A stretch of 64,000 nt of DNA from Pseudoips prasinana (lineage: Eukaryota > Arthropoda > Insecta > Lepidoptera > Nolidae). A program made the translations under genes and the position numbers. Positions 1 through 10,510 of this stretch are shown here, one piece after another. Where the stretch lies: positions 14,953,201 through 15,017,200 of the forward strand of contig OX621257.1 in the NCBI GenBank assembly GCA_951640165.1, written 5' to 3'. The notes under the pieces were generated by a model that was not told the DNA's origin, ran no database searches, and worked only from the letters and a program-made list of their open reading frames with translations. Position 1 is the first letter of the stretch. Each line of letters opens with the position of its first letter.

Positions 1-77
1 CAATTTTCAAATAAAAAATCAACAGCTGTTATTCTTAACAATTTTCAAAAAAAACATCAACAGCTGTTATTCTTTAA
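1..77. repeat. Two-copy tandem repeat, unit 38-39 bp
   Basis: Positions 1-38 and 39-77 are two near-identical units, each with CAATTTTCAAA, an A-rich stretch and ATCAACAGCTGTTATTCTT. The array may continue upstream of the window. The family is unknown. Confidence 0.85.
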
Positions 78-675
78 GAGGCTTTCTTTCACTACTCCAC
101 CGGTCAACATTATATTAATGTGGCACTGTTCACATAACATGACTCTTTTTTATGCTTTTTGTAAAACATATCGAATCACCACAACAGATTTACAACTGGA
201 AACAGTTCATTTACTTCACTAAACCTACACCATTTGAAACACTTGTAACACTTTTTAACACTGCACTTCATCTTTTTTCACCACACAACACTTTAATCAC
301 AAACACTCCACTAACCTTTTTATTTATCTTGCTTGATGGATTAATGGATAAGCTTCACTGAACAAAGAATAGCTTGCCTTAAAGCTATTTGGCGATGCTG
401 CCTCGGCTTACTGCAATCTCTGATCAGAATCGAACCAGGCCAATCAGGAACACAGGAAATTTCAGGAATACACAGGTACTACTGCAAAAACACATGTGAT
501 TAATTTATGGGGCGAATTCTATCCCACTTCTGATGTCAGCGAATACCACATAGATGTGTAGATAAATATAGATATAGCCAGATATGCCAAGCTCTAAAAT
601 ATAAATTGTTATACCTAACAAACGCAACGTCCTCAAGTTCGAAATATCAACCAACATGACGTCCACTGTACAATT
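78..675. other. Unassigned AT-rich stretch
   Basis: I recognise no gene or repeat family here. The only longer open frame (152-361, 69 codons) is low-complexity and F/T/L-rich, with no recognisable domain, so I do not call it a gene. Confidence 0.5.
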
Positions 676-933
676 ATAATATCCTCCTGGTTGAATTCTG
701 CCACGGCGGCCAGTCTCAGCGGAGACTAGCTATCTGCGCGGGACATGTTAGGGTGTTACCACACCAATCGATCGATCGTCGATCGATGTCGTCGATCGAT
801 ATGTGGTAGCTTTAATTGATCGATGGATACCGGTTGACTAACCAATCGATCTATTGCCGGTCGATGGCATCGGTCGACGGCATCGATCGACGTAGATCGA
901 TTGTCCCCAGCTATACTCCATCAGTTTTTTTCG

Positions 934-1070
934 AAATGTATTCACAAGAGGACGCGTTGTTGTTGGCCAGTACGATTTTGTTCGTACTATTATTACGGAG
1001 ACGCAAACGCAGAACACTCTGGATGCGACCGTTTTTTAAAGCGAAAGATCGCTTACATTCTGCAAATTAA
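934..1070 (+). pseudogene. N-terminal remnant of a Harbinger-like transposase
   Basis: From the ATG at 934 the frame gives MYSQEDALLLA, a short hydrophobic stretch, then a basic run LLLRRRKRRTLWMRPFF, and stops at 1070 after 45 codons. PIF/Harbinger transposases commonly open with an acidic/aliphatic stretch followed by an Arg-rich segment and 'W-x-(R/H)-P'. The DDE nuclease domain and the Myb-like partner protein are absent. The frame is open upstream to 816, but that part translates the ATCGAT subrepeats and is unlikely to be coding. Without a homology search the call rests on this motif plus the element's ends. Confidence 0.55.
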
Positions 1071-1196
1071 ATTTACACTGTGGTTTTTTGGATGCTTTTC
1101 ACAACTGAACACATAAACACACAGGCCACATAGTAAGCGCGCGGGGCGCGGGAGGGTACCTGGTGACATGGGGAGTTCAAGCAGCTCTATTCTACT

Positions 1197-1350
1197 ATCG
1201 ATCGACGTCGACTAATCCATTCTACCATCGATCTATGGCATCTATCGACTATCGATCGATTGGTGTGGTAGAAACTATCGATCGACGTCGACTAATCCAT
1301 TCTACCATCGATCGATTGCATCGATCGTCGATCGATCGATTAGTGTGGTA
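1197..1350. repeat. Subterminal tandem subrepeats of the Harbinger-type element
   Basis: Two units of about 77-80 bp (about 1197-1273 and 1274-1350) share ATCGATCGACGTCGACTAAT, CCATTCTACCATCGATC and an end reading TGTGGTA. They repeat the terminal inverted repeat inward. The left end (751-905) holds two more diverged units. Confidence 0.75.
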
Positions 1351-1626
1351 ACACCCTTATAGTGCACAAGTGTGTGCCCAAACACAAGGGTGATACATTT
1401 ATATTCCATCACTCTCAAGATCCGATGGGACAAGTAGCGACATGAGCAAAAAGAATTGAGGTACAAAGGGGGTGTAAATACCGCCTACTTCCAGAAGTCC
1501 GGCTGATACTGAGCTATTTGTCTTTAGAGAAATGTCCCAAAACGAAAATTCCGGATCCGGTGTTTGAACCCAGAAACTCATTATCTGCGTTTGAAAACGC
1601 TACCGCTAGACCAACGAGGCAGTCTA

Positions 1627-2084
1627 TCAATAATGCTACGTCTCAAACCAATATTGATAATAAATATTTCATTTCAAATTAAACCTATACGTATCACTAT
1701 CCAAGCTATCCAACAATATTGACTCGGCAAATTTAATTTGCCGAATTGCATTATTATTAATGTCAAATAAATTCTCGTTACTACCAATATTTTGTTGACC
1801 ATCGCTTTATTTATGTTCGTACACGTGAAAGAAAGCGACGAATTCATATTTTTCCGTACAATAATACTTTATTCATACCTTTATAACTTATTTTATGGTA
1901 CTACACTTCCCTTTTGTTTACTATACTTAAAGAAACTCGACCGCTGGGAATACTTTCCCTTCTCAGGGTTTCTGTAATATTTTTCTTTATTTTTCTGTTA
2001 GTTTATAAGTATAAACGTCTTAATTGCGTTAATATAATGGAACATGGAATAATAAAAAAATATAAATTCGATTTAGAACACCAC
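1627..2084. other. Unassigned AT-rich stretch
   Basis: No recognisable repeat or gene. Short open frames at 1792-1977 and 1914-2150 translate AT-rich DNA into hydrophobic low-complexity peptides without domains. Confidence 0.45.
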
Positions 2085-2165
2085 AGTACGGTGACGTTAG
2101 CGAAGCAGTTGGCTTACATGGGGCTGGACACCCGTCGTGAGTGGGTTTGATTCCCACCCGCACTT
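2085..2165 (+). repeat. tRNA-like SINE head or tRNA pseudogene
   Basis: An A-box-like stretch (TTAGCGAAGCAGTTGGC) is followed about 40 bp later by a T-arm with a perfect 5-bp stem, GTGGG-TTTGATT-CCCAC. The acceptor arm does not pair well and no SINE body follows. It reads as an isolated pol III-type head rather than a working tRNA. Confidence 0.55.
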
Positions 2166-2439
2166 AAATTTATACTTAATTAATACTTATTCTAAAGATG
2201 TCTGAAATTATTTTATAAGTAGTTAAATTGTATACTTTCTATTCTAGTAAACACTTACAAATTCTTCTTAGTAACGTATTAAAAAATATAATAAACAAGA
2301 TAATGGTGTGATTAGTATATACTTTTCTTAGTTACATTTAAATTATTTCTTTTCTATTCATTATTCCATTCCATTGTATATTGTTTTTATTTGCAATTAT
2401 TACCCAGAAAAATAATTAATAAAAAATATATATACTTTT

Positions 2440-2660
2440 TTTTTATCCTGCGACATTATTTACACGCGGCCACCTGACCCCAAACCAAGCAGAGGTTGTA
2501 CTATCTTTTATAAATACATACTTATATAGATAATTACACCAAGACTCAGGACATACAGACATGTTCATGCACACCAATATAATATGTCCTAGGGAATCGA
2601 ACCCACGACCTTCGGCGTGAAAGGCAAGCATTTGCCAACCACGCCAACCGGCCTTGTCGG
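2440..2660 (-). repeat. SINE-A copy
   Basis: On the minus strand it opens with a tRNA-like head (GGCGTGGTTGGCAAATGC, then GGGTTCGATTCCC) and ends in the shared 3' part with AGCAGAGGTTGTACTAT and a GACATTATT-type end. The head resembles tRNA-Gly (TGCTCGCCTTTCACGC), an inferred origin. Confidence 0.85.
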
Positions 2661-2929
2661 ATAAAAATTGAATGTCAATTTTATTATACTACAACTATGA
2701 ACAAGATACAAATGATCGAGTTTAATGTAAAAGAACTTGAAACAAAATTGAAGCAAACGTTGGTAGATTTTCGATAGTAACATTTCGCTGAAGTAACTTG
2801 GTCAACAATTAACGAGAGGTCAATCGATAGACGTGTAACTACTTTAGCAGTTACCGCTTCCTACTTTCCGAGTGGTATTAATAGTTAACTAGGAATCGTA
2901 GCCACATACATAGAGAATACAAATAATAA

Positions 2930-3235
2930 GGTCTTTCTCAATGGAGATTAGCCATCTGCCCGGGACATATTATAGCGTACTAGTGTGTGCGCAAACACAG
3001 GGGCACTTTCTATTCCATCACTCTCATGATCCGATGGGACGACTACCGACACGATCGGACAGTGGTAAGGTACAGCACCGACAGCTTTACGAACTCCTGC
3101 GGCATGGGGTTATAATACCGCCAACTGCCAGACTTGCTGATACTAAAAAAAATCTTTTTACAGAAGAATCTCTAAATCACTTTTTTCCTTAGCCAGACCC
3201 AGGACCTCGGTGTCTGCGGTTAAACCCACGACTAA
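2930..3235 (-). repeat. SINE-H copy
   Basis: The body matches the copies near 31.7 and 36.8 kb (CATCTGCCCGGGACATATTA, TCCATCACTCTCATGATCCG). The tRNA-like head at its right end is degraded. The 83-codon frame at 2941 is just a reading of this SINE. Confidence 0.8.
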
Positions 3236-3384
3236 TGGCATAGTTGCCACTAATAGTATACTAGTACAACAGACCAGGTAGACAGCTTGAGCTCCTGCTC
3301 GCCTCTAAAGAGCTACAAAACCTTTAGAGGCAAGAATCAGTGCCCGCAATATGGAAATAAATTCATGTTTAACATTTCTTCATA

Positions 3385-3650
3385 ATAATTCGGTCACCAT
3401 AGCCTAGTTGGTAGTGCTCCTGCCTTGGAAGCTGGTGGTCCTGGGTTCGAATCCCGGTAAGTGCAAATATTGGTGTGATGAGCACGAATATTTGTTTCTG
3501 AGTCATGGATGTTTTCTATGTATATAAGTATTTATCTATCTATATAAGTATGTATATCGTCGACTGGTACCCATAGTACAAGCTTTGCTTAGTTGGGGGC
3601 TAGGATGATCTGTGTGACGTTGTCCATAGATATTATTATTATTATAATTA
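3385..3650 (+). repeat. SINE-B copy with complete tRNA-like head
   Basis: The head has a D-arm-like GTAGCCTAGTTGGTAG and a T-arm CTGGGTTCGAATCCCGG. The body carries TGATGAGCACGAATATTTG and an (AT)-rich linker; the 3' part carries AAGCTTTGCTTAGTT and GGATGATCTGTGTGAC, ending in (ATT)n. The A and B boxes imply pol III transcription. Confidence 0.9.
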
Positions 3651-3689
3651 AATTCACTGGTACAAAGCACATCTAGCTTTTATATTTTA

Positions 3690-4060
3690 TATCAGAGGGC
3701 GACAAACGAGTAAGTGGGTCACCTGATGGTCTGCCTGATCACCGCCGCCCATGGACACTCGCAACACCAGAGGTGTCGCGGGTGCGTTGCCGGCCTTTAA
3801 AAGTCAGTAAACAAGTGTTGCTGACCCTTCCCCCCACCCCAATGAGCTCTGGCGACCTTTTCACTCACACTCGGAAACACAACATTAAAGTTATTAATGT
3901 TATTAGTAAGGTGGAGGTACTTCCCCAGTCGGGCTACTCTTTGAGCGAATGTACGCTTTGCCCTACCTCTCTTAAAGCTTTCTTTCTTGCTCATAAAACT
4001 CCAGTGCGGTAAAAAACCAGAAAACACGATGGTGACGAGGTTGAAGCTAGATGGAATACC
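3690..4060 (-). repeat. LINE-type 3' end, repeat K
   Basis: It shares GTGATCACCGCCGCCCATG-like text, CACCCCAATGAGCTCTGGCG and CTTCCCCAGTCGGGCT with 48087-48405. Its left-end text also matches the 3' end of the minus-strand LINE at 13465-13915. Open frames at 3773 (+) and 3797 (-) have no domain. Confidence 0.7.
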
Positions 4061-4321
4061 TTACCATAATATGTCCATTCAAATTTCATTTGTAACATGT
4101 TGATGGAGCAATCCTTTAGTACACATCGCGCTTTTAACATAACATTAAAAAGTATTTAGTGTCTATTCTTCCTTGACCGTTTCCACATGTGCTTATTTAT
4201 ATATGCCCTCATTAGTTCCACACGCAACGAAAGCGTTGTTTCTATTTTACGAGCGGATATCACGGAAGTGAGCTTTGAATCGCACAAATTTTATTTATAG
4301 TTACATCACATACGTTATGGG

Positions 4322-4386
4322 TTTTTAGAATTCCGTAGCCAAATGGCAAAAAACGGAACCCTTATAGATTTATCATGTCTGTCCAG
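4322..4386 (-). repeat. Repeat E end fragment
   Basis: It contains CCGTAGCCAAATGGCAAAAA and ACGGAACCCTTATAG, the reverse complement of the end of the long E copies at 6298 and 63120. The rest is missing. Confidence 0.75.
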
Positions 4387-4879
4387 GTTGAGGGATTGGA
4401 CACTTAATTATCTTAAGCCTAGTATTCAACAGTTTTAACTGCTTATAAAAATAACAGATACTTTAACTTTACACTAATTCGAAGGGTAAGTTTCAGTAAG
4501 TTTTCACACTAAATTAAATGCGACAAAGGTCATTACCATATCCGAACCAGTATGACAGTTTGTAAGCTAAAGATCAATAGTCGATATGAGCTTGTAACAC
4601 AACTCCATAGATAAGAGGACCCAAAAAGTTAGAATTGTCCCAAAAACTTTCTTAAATCCATTCCCCTAACGTTTCTTATTCGTTTAAAGACGTCACCATC
4701 TCTACATCAAGTTGACCTTATTACGGACGTTTTATCTTACCATCAATACCCTAACTGAGTTTCTTCATATTAGAACAAAAGATCAATATCTAGAGGGGTT
4801 CCATAGTTCAGTAAAAATAGAAAAGAGACAGCATAACGAAATCTGGCAGAAAGTTGGTGATGATATATTTTCTGTTGGT

Positions 4880-5085
4880 GATACCTAAGGACCTTTAAGT
4901 GCGCCGCGATGCTAACGCGCGTCTGTATCACTACAAACGCGCGTTAGCATCGCGTTTGAATCGATTCGAACTAACACCAAATTGCTCTGTGGGATAAAAG
5001 CGTGCCGCGCCGTCGACGCGAGTTTCTAAAACGCGCGACGACGGCGCGTTTAATAAACGTGGTGTGCACAGGCCCTAATGCCTAT
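4880..5085. mobile_element. Non-autonomous element with two GC-rich hairpins
   Basis: Two hairpins sit in AT-rich DNA. The first pairs CGCGATGCTAACGCGCGT (4906-4923) with its exact reverse complement ending near 4955. The second pairs GCGCCGTCGACGCG with CGCGCGACGACGGCGC near 5008-5050. The right edge reads GTGTGCACAGGCCCTA, and the left edge TAAGGACCTTTAAGTGCGCC is only a loose mirror of it. There is no coding sequence. It may be a hAT-like MITE, but end assignment is uncertain. Confidence 0.45.
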
Positions 5086-5109
5086 TGAATTCTCCTAAAT
5101 TCAAATTAT

Positions 5110-5405
5110 AAGAACACTAGCTGTGCCTCGCGGTTTTACCCGCTTTAAGTTTTATAAATTATCTCAGCTCATGCCCCGTATGTGATAGCGTGATAATATG
5201 TAGCCTATATGTTGCCCCGACCTCTTAGTAATATTCATGCAAAATTTGAAGTAAATCCATGCAGTACTTTTTGAGTTTAGCCCGGACATACATACAGACA
5301 AACAGACAAAAATTCTAAAAACTATATTTTTGGCTTCGATATCCATTGTAGATCACGTCCCAATAATCCTTTTAAATAAAAATATCCAATGTACAGTTTT
5401 GACTT
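5110..5405 (-). repeat. Repeat D copy
   Basis: It contains the D landmarks on the minus strand: a TTCGATATCGAAGCC-like motif, a run of CTGT/TGTC tetramers, GTCCGGGCTAAACTCAAAAA, ATGAATATTACTAAGAGG and ACCGCGAGGCACAGCTAG. The same unit occurs at 27225, 38565, 56410, 56805 and 60275. The 60-codon frame at 5164 is a reading of this repeat. Confidence 0.8.
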
Positions 5406-5487
5406 TCCTACAATTTTATTGTATGTATAGATATTACGAACCCAGATAGTCAATTATGACTAAATTTACAATTGTATTGTGTTCATG

Positions 5488-5620
5488 ACTGCATGTGTGA
5501 TGCAGCGGTTAAGGCGACTTGCCAATTCGTGTCCCGCATTCGTTTGTTCTGCATATCAATTATTTGTTTGTAAAGTGCCCTGCGACATAATAATAGAGGC
5601 GAATTTAAATAATGCGAGCA
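5488..5620 (+). repeat. SINE-Q copy, internally deleted
   Basis: TGCATGTGTGATGCAGCGGT and GTTTGTAAAGTGCCCTGCGA match the intact-looking copy at 49005-49205, but the middle, including the B box, is shortened. Confidence 0.6.
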
Positions 5621-6297
5621 TTGTCTTTAAAATGAAAATAATAAAATAAATTGTTATCGCTAATTATTTTATTTTTAATGATATTTTGTTTCGTTTTATT
5701 GGATTTTATTTGAATTGTGATTATAAAATTACCAAACCATTACTGACATGTAAACTGGCTTTACGAAATAAATGAATATTATCTGTAGCCTGTACACTTA
5801 GCGGTAACACTCAGATCAGCGCCTTGCTTAGATTTAACCTTCACAAACTGATTAAACTCAAGTTTCAACTTAAGCACAGCTTCGAAATGAGTCTCTTCTT
5901 TAAATACAGAACTAAAACAGGATGCGTTAGTAAAGTCTTTTTTATGATACCCTCATTTAAGAGCTATCAGGTAAAAGAAATTTCATTTTATGGCATATAA
6001 AGATTAAGGTCTTACCCTAACTAGGTAAATTCGCCAACAACCTCATTTTAATGGCAAATCGTAAAGTTTGGGAGTTATACTCAACTTTTAATGGTGCAGA
6101 CACAACCTTAATTTATTATTCTCAGCTCCGTTCACCGATTATGTGATCGGGAAGCATCGTTGGGAGAGAAAATTAGTTACAGATTGACGGAAAGTTTACA
6201 TTTTCAATACGCTTTTGGTCGTGATTTAATTTTCCGCTGGCCGTGTCAGGATAGAATGCTACATTTACTTATTGTGTGTGTTAAAGGAAGTAATGTA
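5621..6297. other. Unassigned AT-rich stretch
   Basis: I see no repeat family, RNA gene or domain-bearing frame. Confidence 0.4.
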
Positions 6298-6892
6298 TAA
6301 AAAACCGGCCAAGTGCGAGTCGGACTCGCCCATGAAGGGTTCCGTAGCAGCAAGTATTTCAGTTGATTAAATGAAAGGTAAATTGCGGTTTACGATTTAT
6401 GACGTATTAAAAAAAACTATTAACTAGATCTCGTTCAAAGCAATTTTCGTTGTTAGTTCGCATGGTAATGTACATTATATATTATTTTTGTTTTATCATT
6501 CTCTTATTTTAGAAGTTCCAGGGGGGGACACTCATTTTACCACTTGGGAAGTGTCTCTCGCGCAAACTATTCAGTTTAGAAAAAAATGATATTAGAAACC
6601 TCAATATAATTTTTGAAGACCTATCCATAGATTCCCCACATGTATGGGTACGATGAAAAAAAATTGTTGTTAAGTTCTATGTATGGGGAATCCCCAAAAT
6701 AATTGTTCTTTTATATTTTTGTGTGAAAATCTTAATGCGGTTCAGAGAATACATCTACTTACCAAGTTTCAACTGTACAGCTATTATAGTTTCGGAAAAA
6801 AGGCTGTGACATACGGACGGACAGACAGACAGACAGACATGACGAATCTATAAGGGTTGCGTTTTCTGCCATTTGGCTACGGAACCCTAATT
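6298..6892 (+). repeat. Repeat E, long copy
   Basis: It opens with CCGGCCAAGTGCGAGTCGG and closes with GCCATTTGGCTACGGAACCC. A 12-bp inverted pair, GGGTTCCGTAGC near the start and GCTACGGAACCC at the end, borders a non-coding body with a G-run, AAGTGTCTCTCGCGCAAACT and a (CAGA)n stretch. Further copies lie at 19690, 35705 and 63120. No transposase is present and I cannot assign it to a superfamily. Confidence 0.85.
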
Positions 6893-7510
6893 AACAAAAC
6901 TCTCAAGTGGCTCCCAATTCGTTTTCGTAGGAACACTCGCATAGTGTGTCTCCTTTTTAATATCCTCCATAATCCTCAATCCCCTTCCTATCTACGAGAG
7001 CGCTTCTCCTTTAAATCTGCACCTGGTGCTCTTTGCAGATCGCACATGAAATCCCTTCTAAAATTTCCCCTCCATAAAACCGATTTCTATTCCTACTCCT
7101 TTACTGTTCATGCGGTTAGGCTGTGGAACTCTCTTCCGCCAAATATTCGGAACTGCAATTCTATTTATTCTTTCAAAACACAAATAAAAAAACACTATCT
7201 ATCTATTTCATCCAGTTAGAATGTACATTAGTATTAGTATTTAGTGTACTTTAAATTAACTCTGAGTATAATAGAGGTATATATTCGTATTTAAGTATTT
7301 ATGTAAATTATTAGTATGTAAGTATATTGTTGACCTACACACAGTATTGACTATCTTTAATTATTTATTTCCTGTCGCGGGTCTGCTGGAAGAAATTTCT
7401 TACGAAATAAGCAGATCCTATGTACTCTTCGTTTCCGTTATGTTAAATTTTGTATGTTTTTTGTGTGTACATAAATAAATAAATAAATAAAATAAAAATA
7501 AATAAAAAAC
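6893..7510 (+). pseudogene. 5'-truncated non-LTR retrotransposon, reverse-transcriptase C-terminus and 3' tail
   Basis: The frame to 7219 encodes LKWLPIRFRRNTRIVCLLFN and, further on, VHAVRLWNSLPPNIRNC, ending in KTQIKKHYLS. This is the characteristic tail of CR1/Jockey-type LINE ORF2 proteins downstream of the reverse-transcriptase palm. About 270 bp of 3' UTR and an (AAAT)n tail (7472-7510) follow. The endonuclease and palm are missing. The frame upstream of about 6893 belongs to the abutting repeat E. The clade is inferred from the 'RLWNSLP' style motif only. Confidence 0.8.
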
Positions 7511-8640
7511 TAAGCAATGTTAATGGTGTAATCTAATGATGTTAACAAAAAAGCTTAAACATCCGGAAACCAAAGGTTAAATTTTTTGGGTCAGAACGCA
7601 GGTTCACTACTGAGTTACGGCGATCGTCACTTCTTCATACTTCATACAGGCTCTGCCTAATTTGGGATCAGATGGAGTATGTGTGTCACCCAAGCCTTAA
7701 CGTATAAATTTAATAATTAAATCTAATTCTAAAATGTTTTCTTATTATTATGTTTATATATACAACATGTAATTTAATTAACGCACATCCTGAAAATAGT
7801 TTGTTTACAAGCGTTTACGAATCGATTTATAACATTTTTAATATAGGTAATTTTTAATTCCATAATAATTAAAGTTACGGAAATTATCGTCATTTTAACC
7901 CTGTACAGTGAAAACAAATTGAAATGGACCGTAAGTCAAAGTAATAAGACTTTTAAATCGCAGTTTTATTTGTATCATACAAATTCCATCATTCAACACA
8001 AAATAAAGAAAAATATACTTTATTCCAAGAAACGAATTTAGTAAATAACAATGCATATTCATGTTATACTTAAAATTTAATGTATGTTTTATGATTACAC
8101 CATAATATTCTAATTGGGGTGTTTGAGGGTGTGCGTTAATTACGTTACATGTTGTATGTTGTCTTATATTCCAATGTGACCGTAGCAGTTGCATTTTACT
8201 ACAATTGTTAGTGCGAGTAAAGACACATGTATAGCAGCACGGGCTTTAAGCTTTAACGCCAACACAATGAAGAACCATTGCAGACTTTCGCAGTGAATAT
8301 TAATTGAAACTAGCCACTTGACCTGAATCGCTGAACTCTAAGCGACGACACAGAAGCCCTATAGAAAGTAGCTGTTTTTTTTTTCAGGGATGTTGTAATG
8401 TTGATTCGTAGTTGACTAGTTATATCGAACATTTTGCAGGTTTCATTAAGGTGTATAAATTGAGAACATTTTGTGTAAATGTACTCAAAATACCTAGTAT
8501 GTAATCCAATAACCCTGAAAACAAAAAAAAAACATAAGTTAGACTTATGTCAGCTGTTTTATAGCTTACCGAATTTTCTTCTACCGTCTCTTATTTCACC
8601 TTTCAACAGAATTGAACAGCATAATATCATCGTTTCAGTT
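7511..8640. other. Mostly unassigned stretch with one SINE-A tail fragment
   Basis: Around 7647-7676 the text CAGGCTCTGCCTAATTTGGG matches a SINE-A 3' part on the plus strand. The 99-codon minus-strand frame at 7895-8194 is AT-rich and shows no domain, so I do not call it a gene. Confidence 0.4.
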
Positions 8641-8652
8641 TGTTAAATGATA

Positions 8653-8945
8653 TTGGAACGAAGTTCCTTATCGCGCGTTGTGAAAGGGGGCTAGACGGAA
8701 AAAAATATTACGAAAAGTTGTCACGACACTTTTTGCAGCTGTGCGGCGTGCGCATGTTTCTCTGTCTGTGTGTGTCTCTCTCTCTCTCTCTTTCTCTCTT
8801 ATAGAAAGCAAGCCGGTTATTTTCATTTCTATTTCGCATTGAAAAGTGTGGTGTCGCGGCGATTATTTTTGTTGAGTGTATACAGGTTTTTTGTACATAA
8901 TAAATAATAAGAAATAACTTCGTTCCATCCGGGTGTCCCTTGACA
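8653..8945. repeat. Repeat bordered by 12-bp inverted TGGAACGAAGTT
   Basis: TGGAACGAAGTT at 8653-8664 is mirrored exactly by AACTTCGTTCCA at 8917-8928. Between them lie a (CT)n tract (about 8770-8800) and TGTGGTGTCGCGGCG; TCCGGGTGTCCCTTGACACC follows the right arm. It may be a short MITE-like unit; no second copy is in the window. Confidence 0.4.
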
Positions 8946-8984
8946 CCTCTAAAGTTTTTTATTTATCATTACATATCGTATGAC

Positions 8985-9185
8985 AGTAGTTACCCTAGTG
9001 TCAGAGTTGATCAAGTAGGCCTCTGTCATAGCTTTACGACTGTTGCCTATCGGCTAGAACCCTGGGACCGCCAACTTAACCTGCCCTCCCAAGCACGGAG
9101 ACACTCAGAAATTATACCACTTTGGTGGTCTCCCATCTATGAACTGACCGCGAGCCTAGCTGCTTAACCTCGTCAATTACTTACG
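8985..9185 (-). repeat. 5S-SINE copy
   Basis: On the minus strand a 5S rRNA-like head (GAGGTTAAGCAGCTAGGCTC, then CATAGATGGGAGACC) leads into the shared body with TAATTTCTGAGTGTCTCCGT and CAGAGGCCTACT-type text. See 48750-49010 for the best copy. Confidence 0.8.
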
Positions 9186-9419
9186 GAATGGTGAAAGCAT
9201 CGTAGCTAATGCTTATTCAATATTTATAATATATTAACATTCAATCCTACTTGTCAGAATCACAATGTATAAGTTAAATTGAAGTGATCTAAATAAATGG
9301 GATACTAACATACTTCATATAAATATATATTTATCGGATAACCTTGTTCGTCCGTCAGTTTCGTAACACAGATATAATAAATTAGTTACTTCTTTATGAT
9401 GTAAATATGTAGATACGAT

Positions 9420-9835
9420 GTACGATGACTTAAGGAACAGAGACGTGGTCGCTCACTATGGGCCTTATTAGAAGGCTCAAGTCACCTAAAGAGCAACGGA
9501 GAGGGCTATGCTCGAAGTTTCCCTGCGGGATCGAATCAGAAATGTCGAAATTCGCAGGTGAACCTAAGTCACCGACATAGCCCGAAGAATTGCAAAACTG
9601 AAGTGGCGGTGGGTGGGGCACATAGTTCGTAGAACCAATGGCTGTTGGGGTAGAAAGGTTCTTGATTGGCGACCACAAAGACGCAGCGTGGGCAGGCTCC
9701 CTGCAAGATGGACCGATGATCTTGTGCGAGTCGCTGGAAACTGCTAGATGCAAATAGCGGCCATTGTGGAGATCTTTGGGGGAGGCCTTTGTCCAGCGGT
9801 GGACCTCTTTCGGCTGGTATGATGATGATGATGTT
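9420..9835 (+). pseudogene. LINE-R tail, 5'-truncated RTE-like LINE
   Basis: It encodes pieces of the RTE-like ORF C-terminus seen across this window: LKWRWVGHI-type text, then W-R-P-Q-R-R-S-V-G, R-W-T-D-D-L-V-R-V-A-G. A short 3' UTR (GGAGATCTTTGGGGGAGGCC, GTGGACCTCTTTCGGCTGG) and a (GAT)n tail follow. Upstream text (GGCCTTATTAGAAGGCTCAA) encodes the preceding region, also seen at 15187-15575. The frame is interrupted and no catalytic domain is present. Confidence 0.75.
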
Positions 9836-10500
9836 ATTAGATCTCGCGGGGCGTTGATTCGAAATAACTCCTCACCGGGACGTGTTGTTCCTAAACAAGA
9901 TCTGGCTATTCCAAGTTTAGAGTAGTCAAGTTAAATCTAAACTATACTGTCGGACGTAGTTAGCAGTTCGTCCAAGTTCTCCTCTAGGTATTGTTAGGAA
10001 ACAACATTCCACTTTACATTCAAAGTTCAGTAACATTTGAATTAGTATGTTTGCATTTGTAGGGTTGCCAGGCACAACTAATTTTCCAAATTTCTTGGTA
10101 TTATTATTCAAGTGTGACTGACGGCCGTTTCATCTCATGGGGAGCGTAGTAATTGTCCCGAGGGAATATCTACGAGAAACCGGGCAGCGTGTACTATGAC
10201 CATCATAACGATATGATGGTCATGTTCACGAGATCACAAACCCGTCTGCCAAGCGTGGCGATTATGGCAAATCATTAAAAACATAATTCCATTGTGGAGA
10301 TATGTTGTGGAGCCCAGCAGTAAACGTCATTCGGCTGATGTGAGTCTCATTATATTCCTCCACATTTTCATCGATTCTTACATAACAAAACCTTTACGGT
10401 ACGTCGCTTAGTCTGTGGATAGAAATTAGTGCAATGGTTTTACCAACCGATCACAGTCTTCATATCTTAAAATGTTGTAGTTTCAAAGAGTAATTAACGT
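9836..10500. other. Largely unassigned stretch
   Basis: Between about 10240 and 10360, TGCCAAGCGTGGCGATTATG and a CGTCATTCGGCTGATGTGAG end resemble the LINE tail at 14390-14575 and a LINE-R end. The rest is unrecognised. Confidence 0.35.
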
Positions 10501-10510
10501 ACGCTTGATG

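Larger units (their letters stand above)
751..1356 (+). mobile_element. PIF/Harbinger-type DNA transposon, deleted, with ATCGAT-rich ends
   Basis: The left end GGGTGTTACCACACC and the right end (reverse complement GGGTGTTACCACACT) form terminal inverted repeats. They continue through an ATCGATCGAT-rich stretch. Both sides are flanked by TTA (748-750 and 1357-1359), a 3-bp duplication typical of PIF/Harbinger. Each end holds about two subrepeats of 70-85 bp. The right pair (about 1197-1273 and 1274-1350) is the clearest, both units carrying ATCGATCGACGTCGACTAAT. Only the start of a transposase frame remains (see 934-1070); the catalytic part is missing, so the copy cannot move on its own. Assignment rests on the 3-bp TTA duplication, the inverted repeats and the N-terminal protein style. 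Confidence 0.8.
681..1624 (-). repeat. SINE-H copy split by a Harbinger-type element
   Basis: On the minus strand a tRNA-like head (near 1624, GCCTCGTTGGTCTAGCGG) leads into a body shared with copies at 2930, 31675, 32485, 36828 and 37612. The body stops at 1360 and resumes at 747, next to the 606-bp insertion at 751-1356. The two parts join cleanly when the insertion and one TTA are removed, so the SINE is older than the insertion. Confidence 0.8.

Noticed and set aside
3405..3470. tRNA gene candidate with good T-arm
   Set aside because: It is the head of SINE-B: the same head with the same downstream body occurs several times, and the acceptor stem does not pair.
7895..8194. 99-codon minus-strand frame
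   Set aside because: AT-rich, no domain, no splice or start context; likely chance.
8765..8800. (CT)n tract as a promoter element
   Set aside because: It lies inside a repeat-like unit and there is no adjacent gene, so a GAGA-type promoter role cannot be supported.
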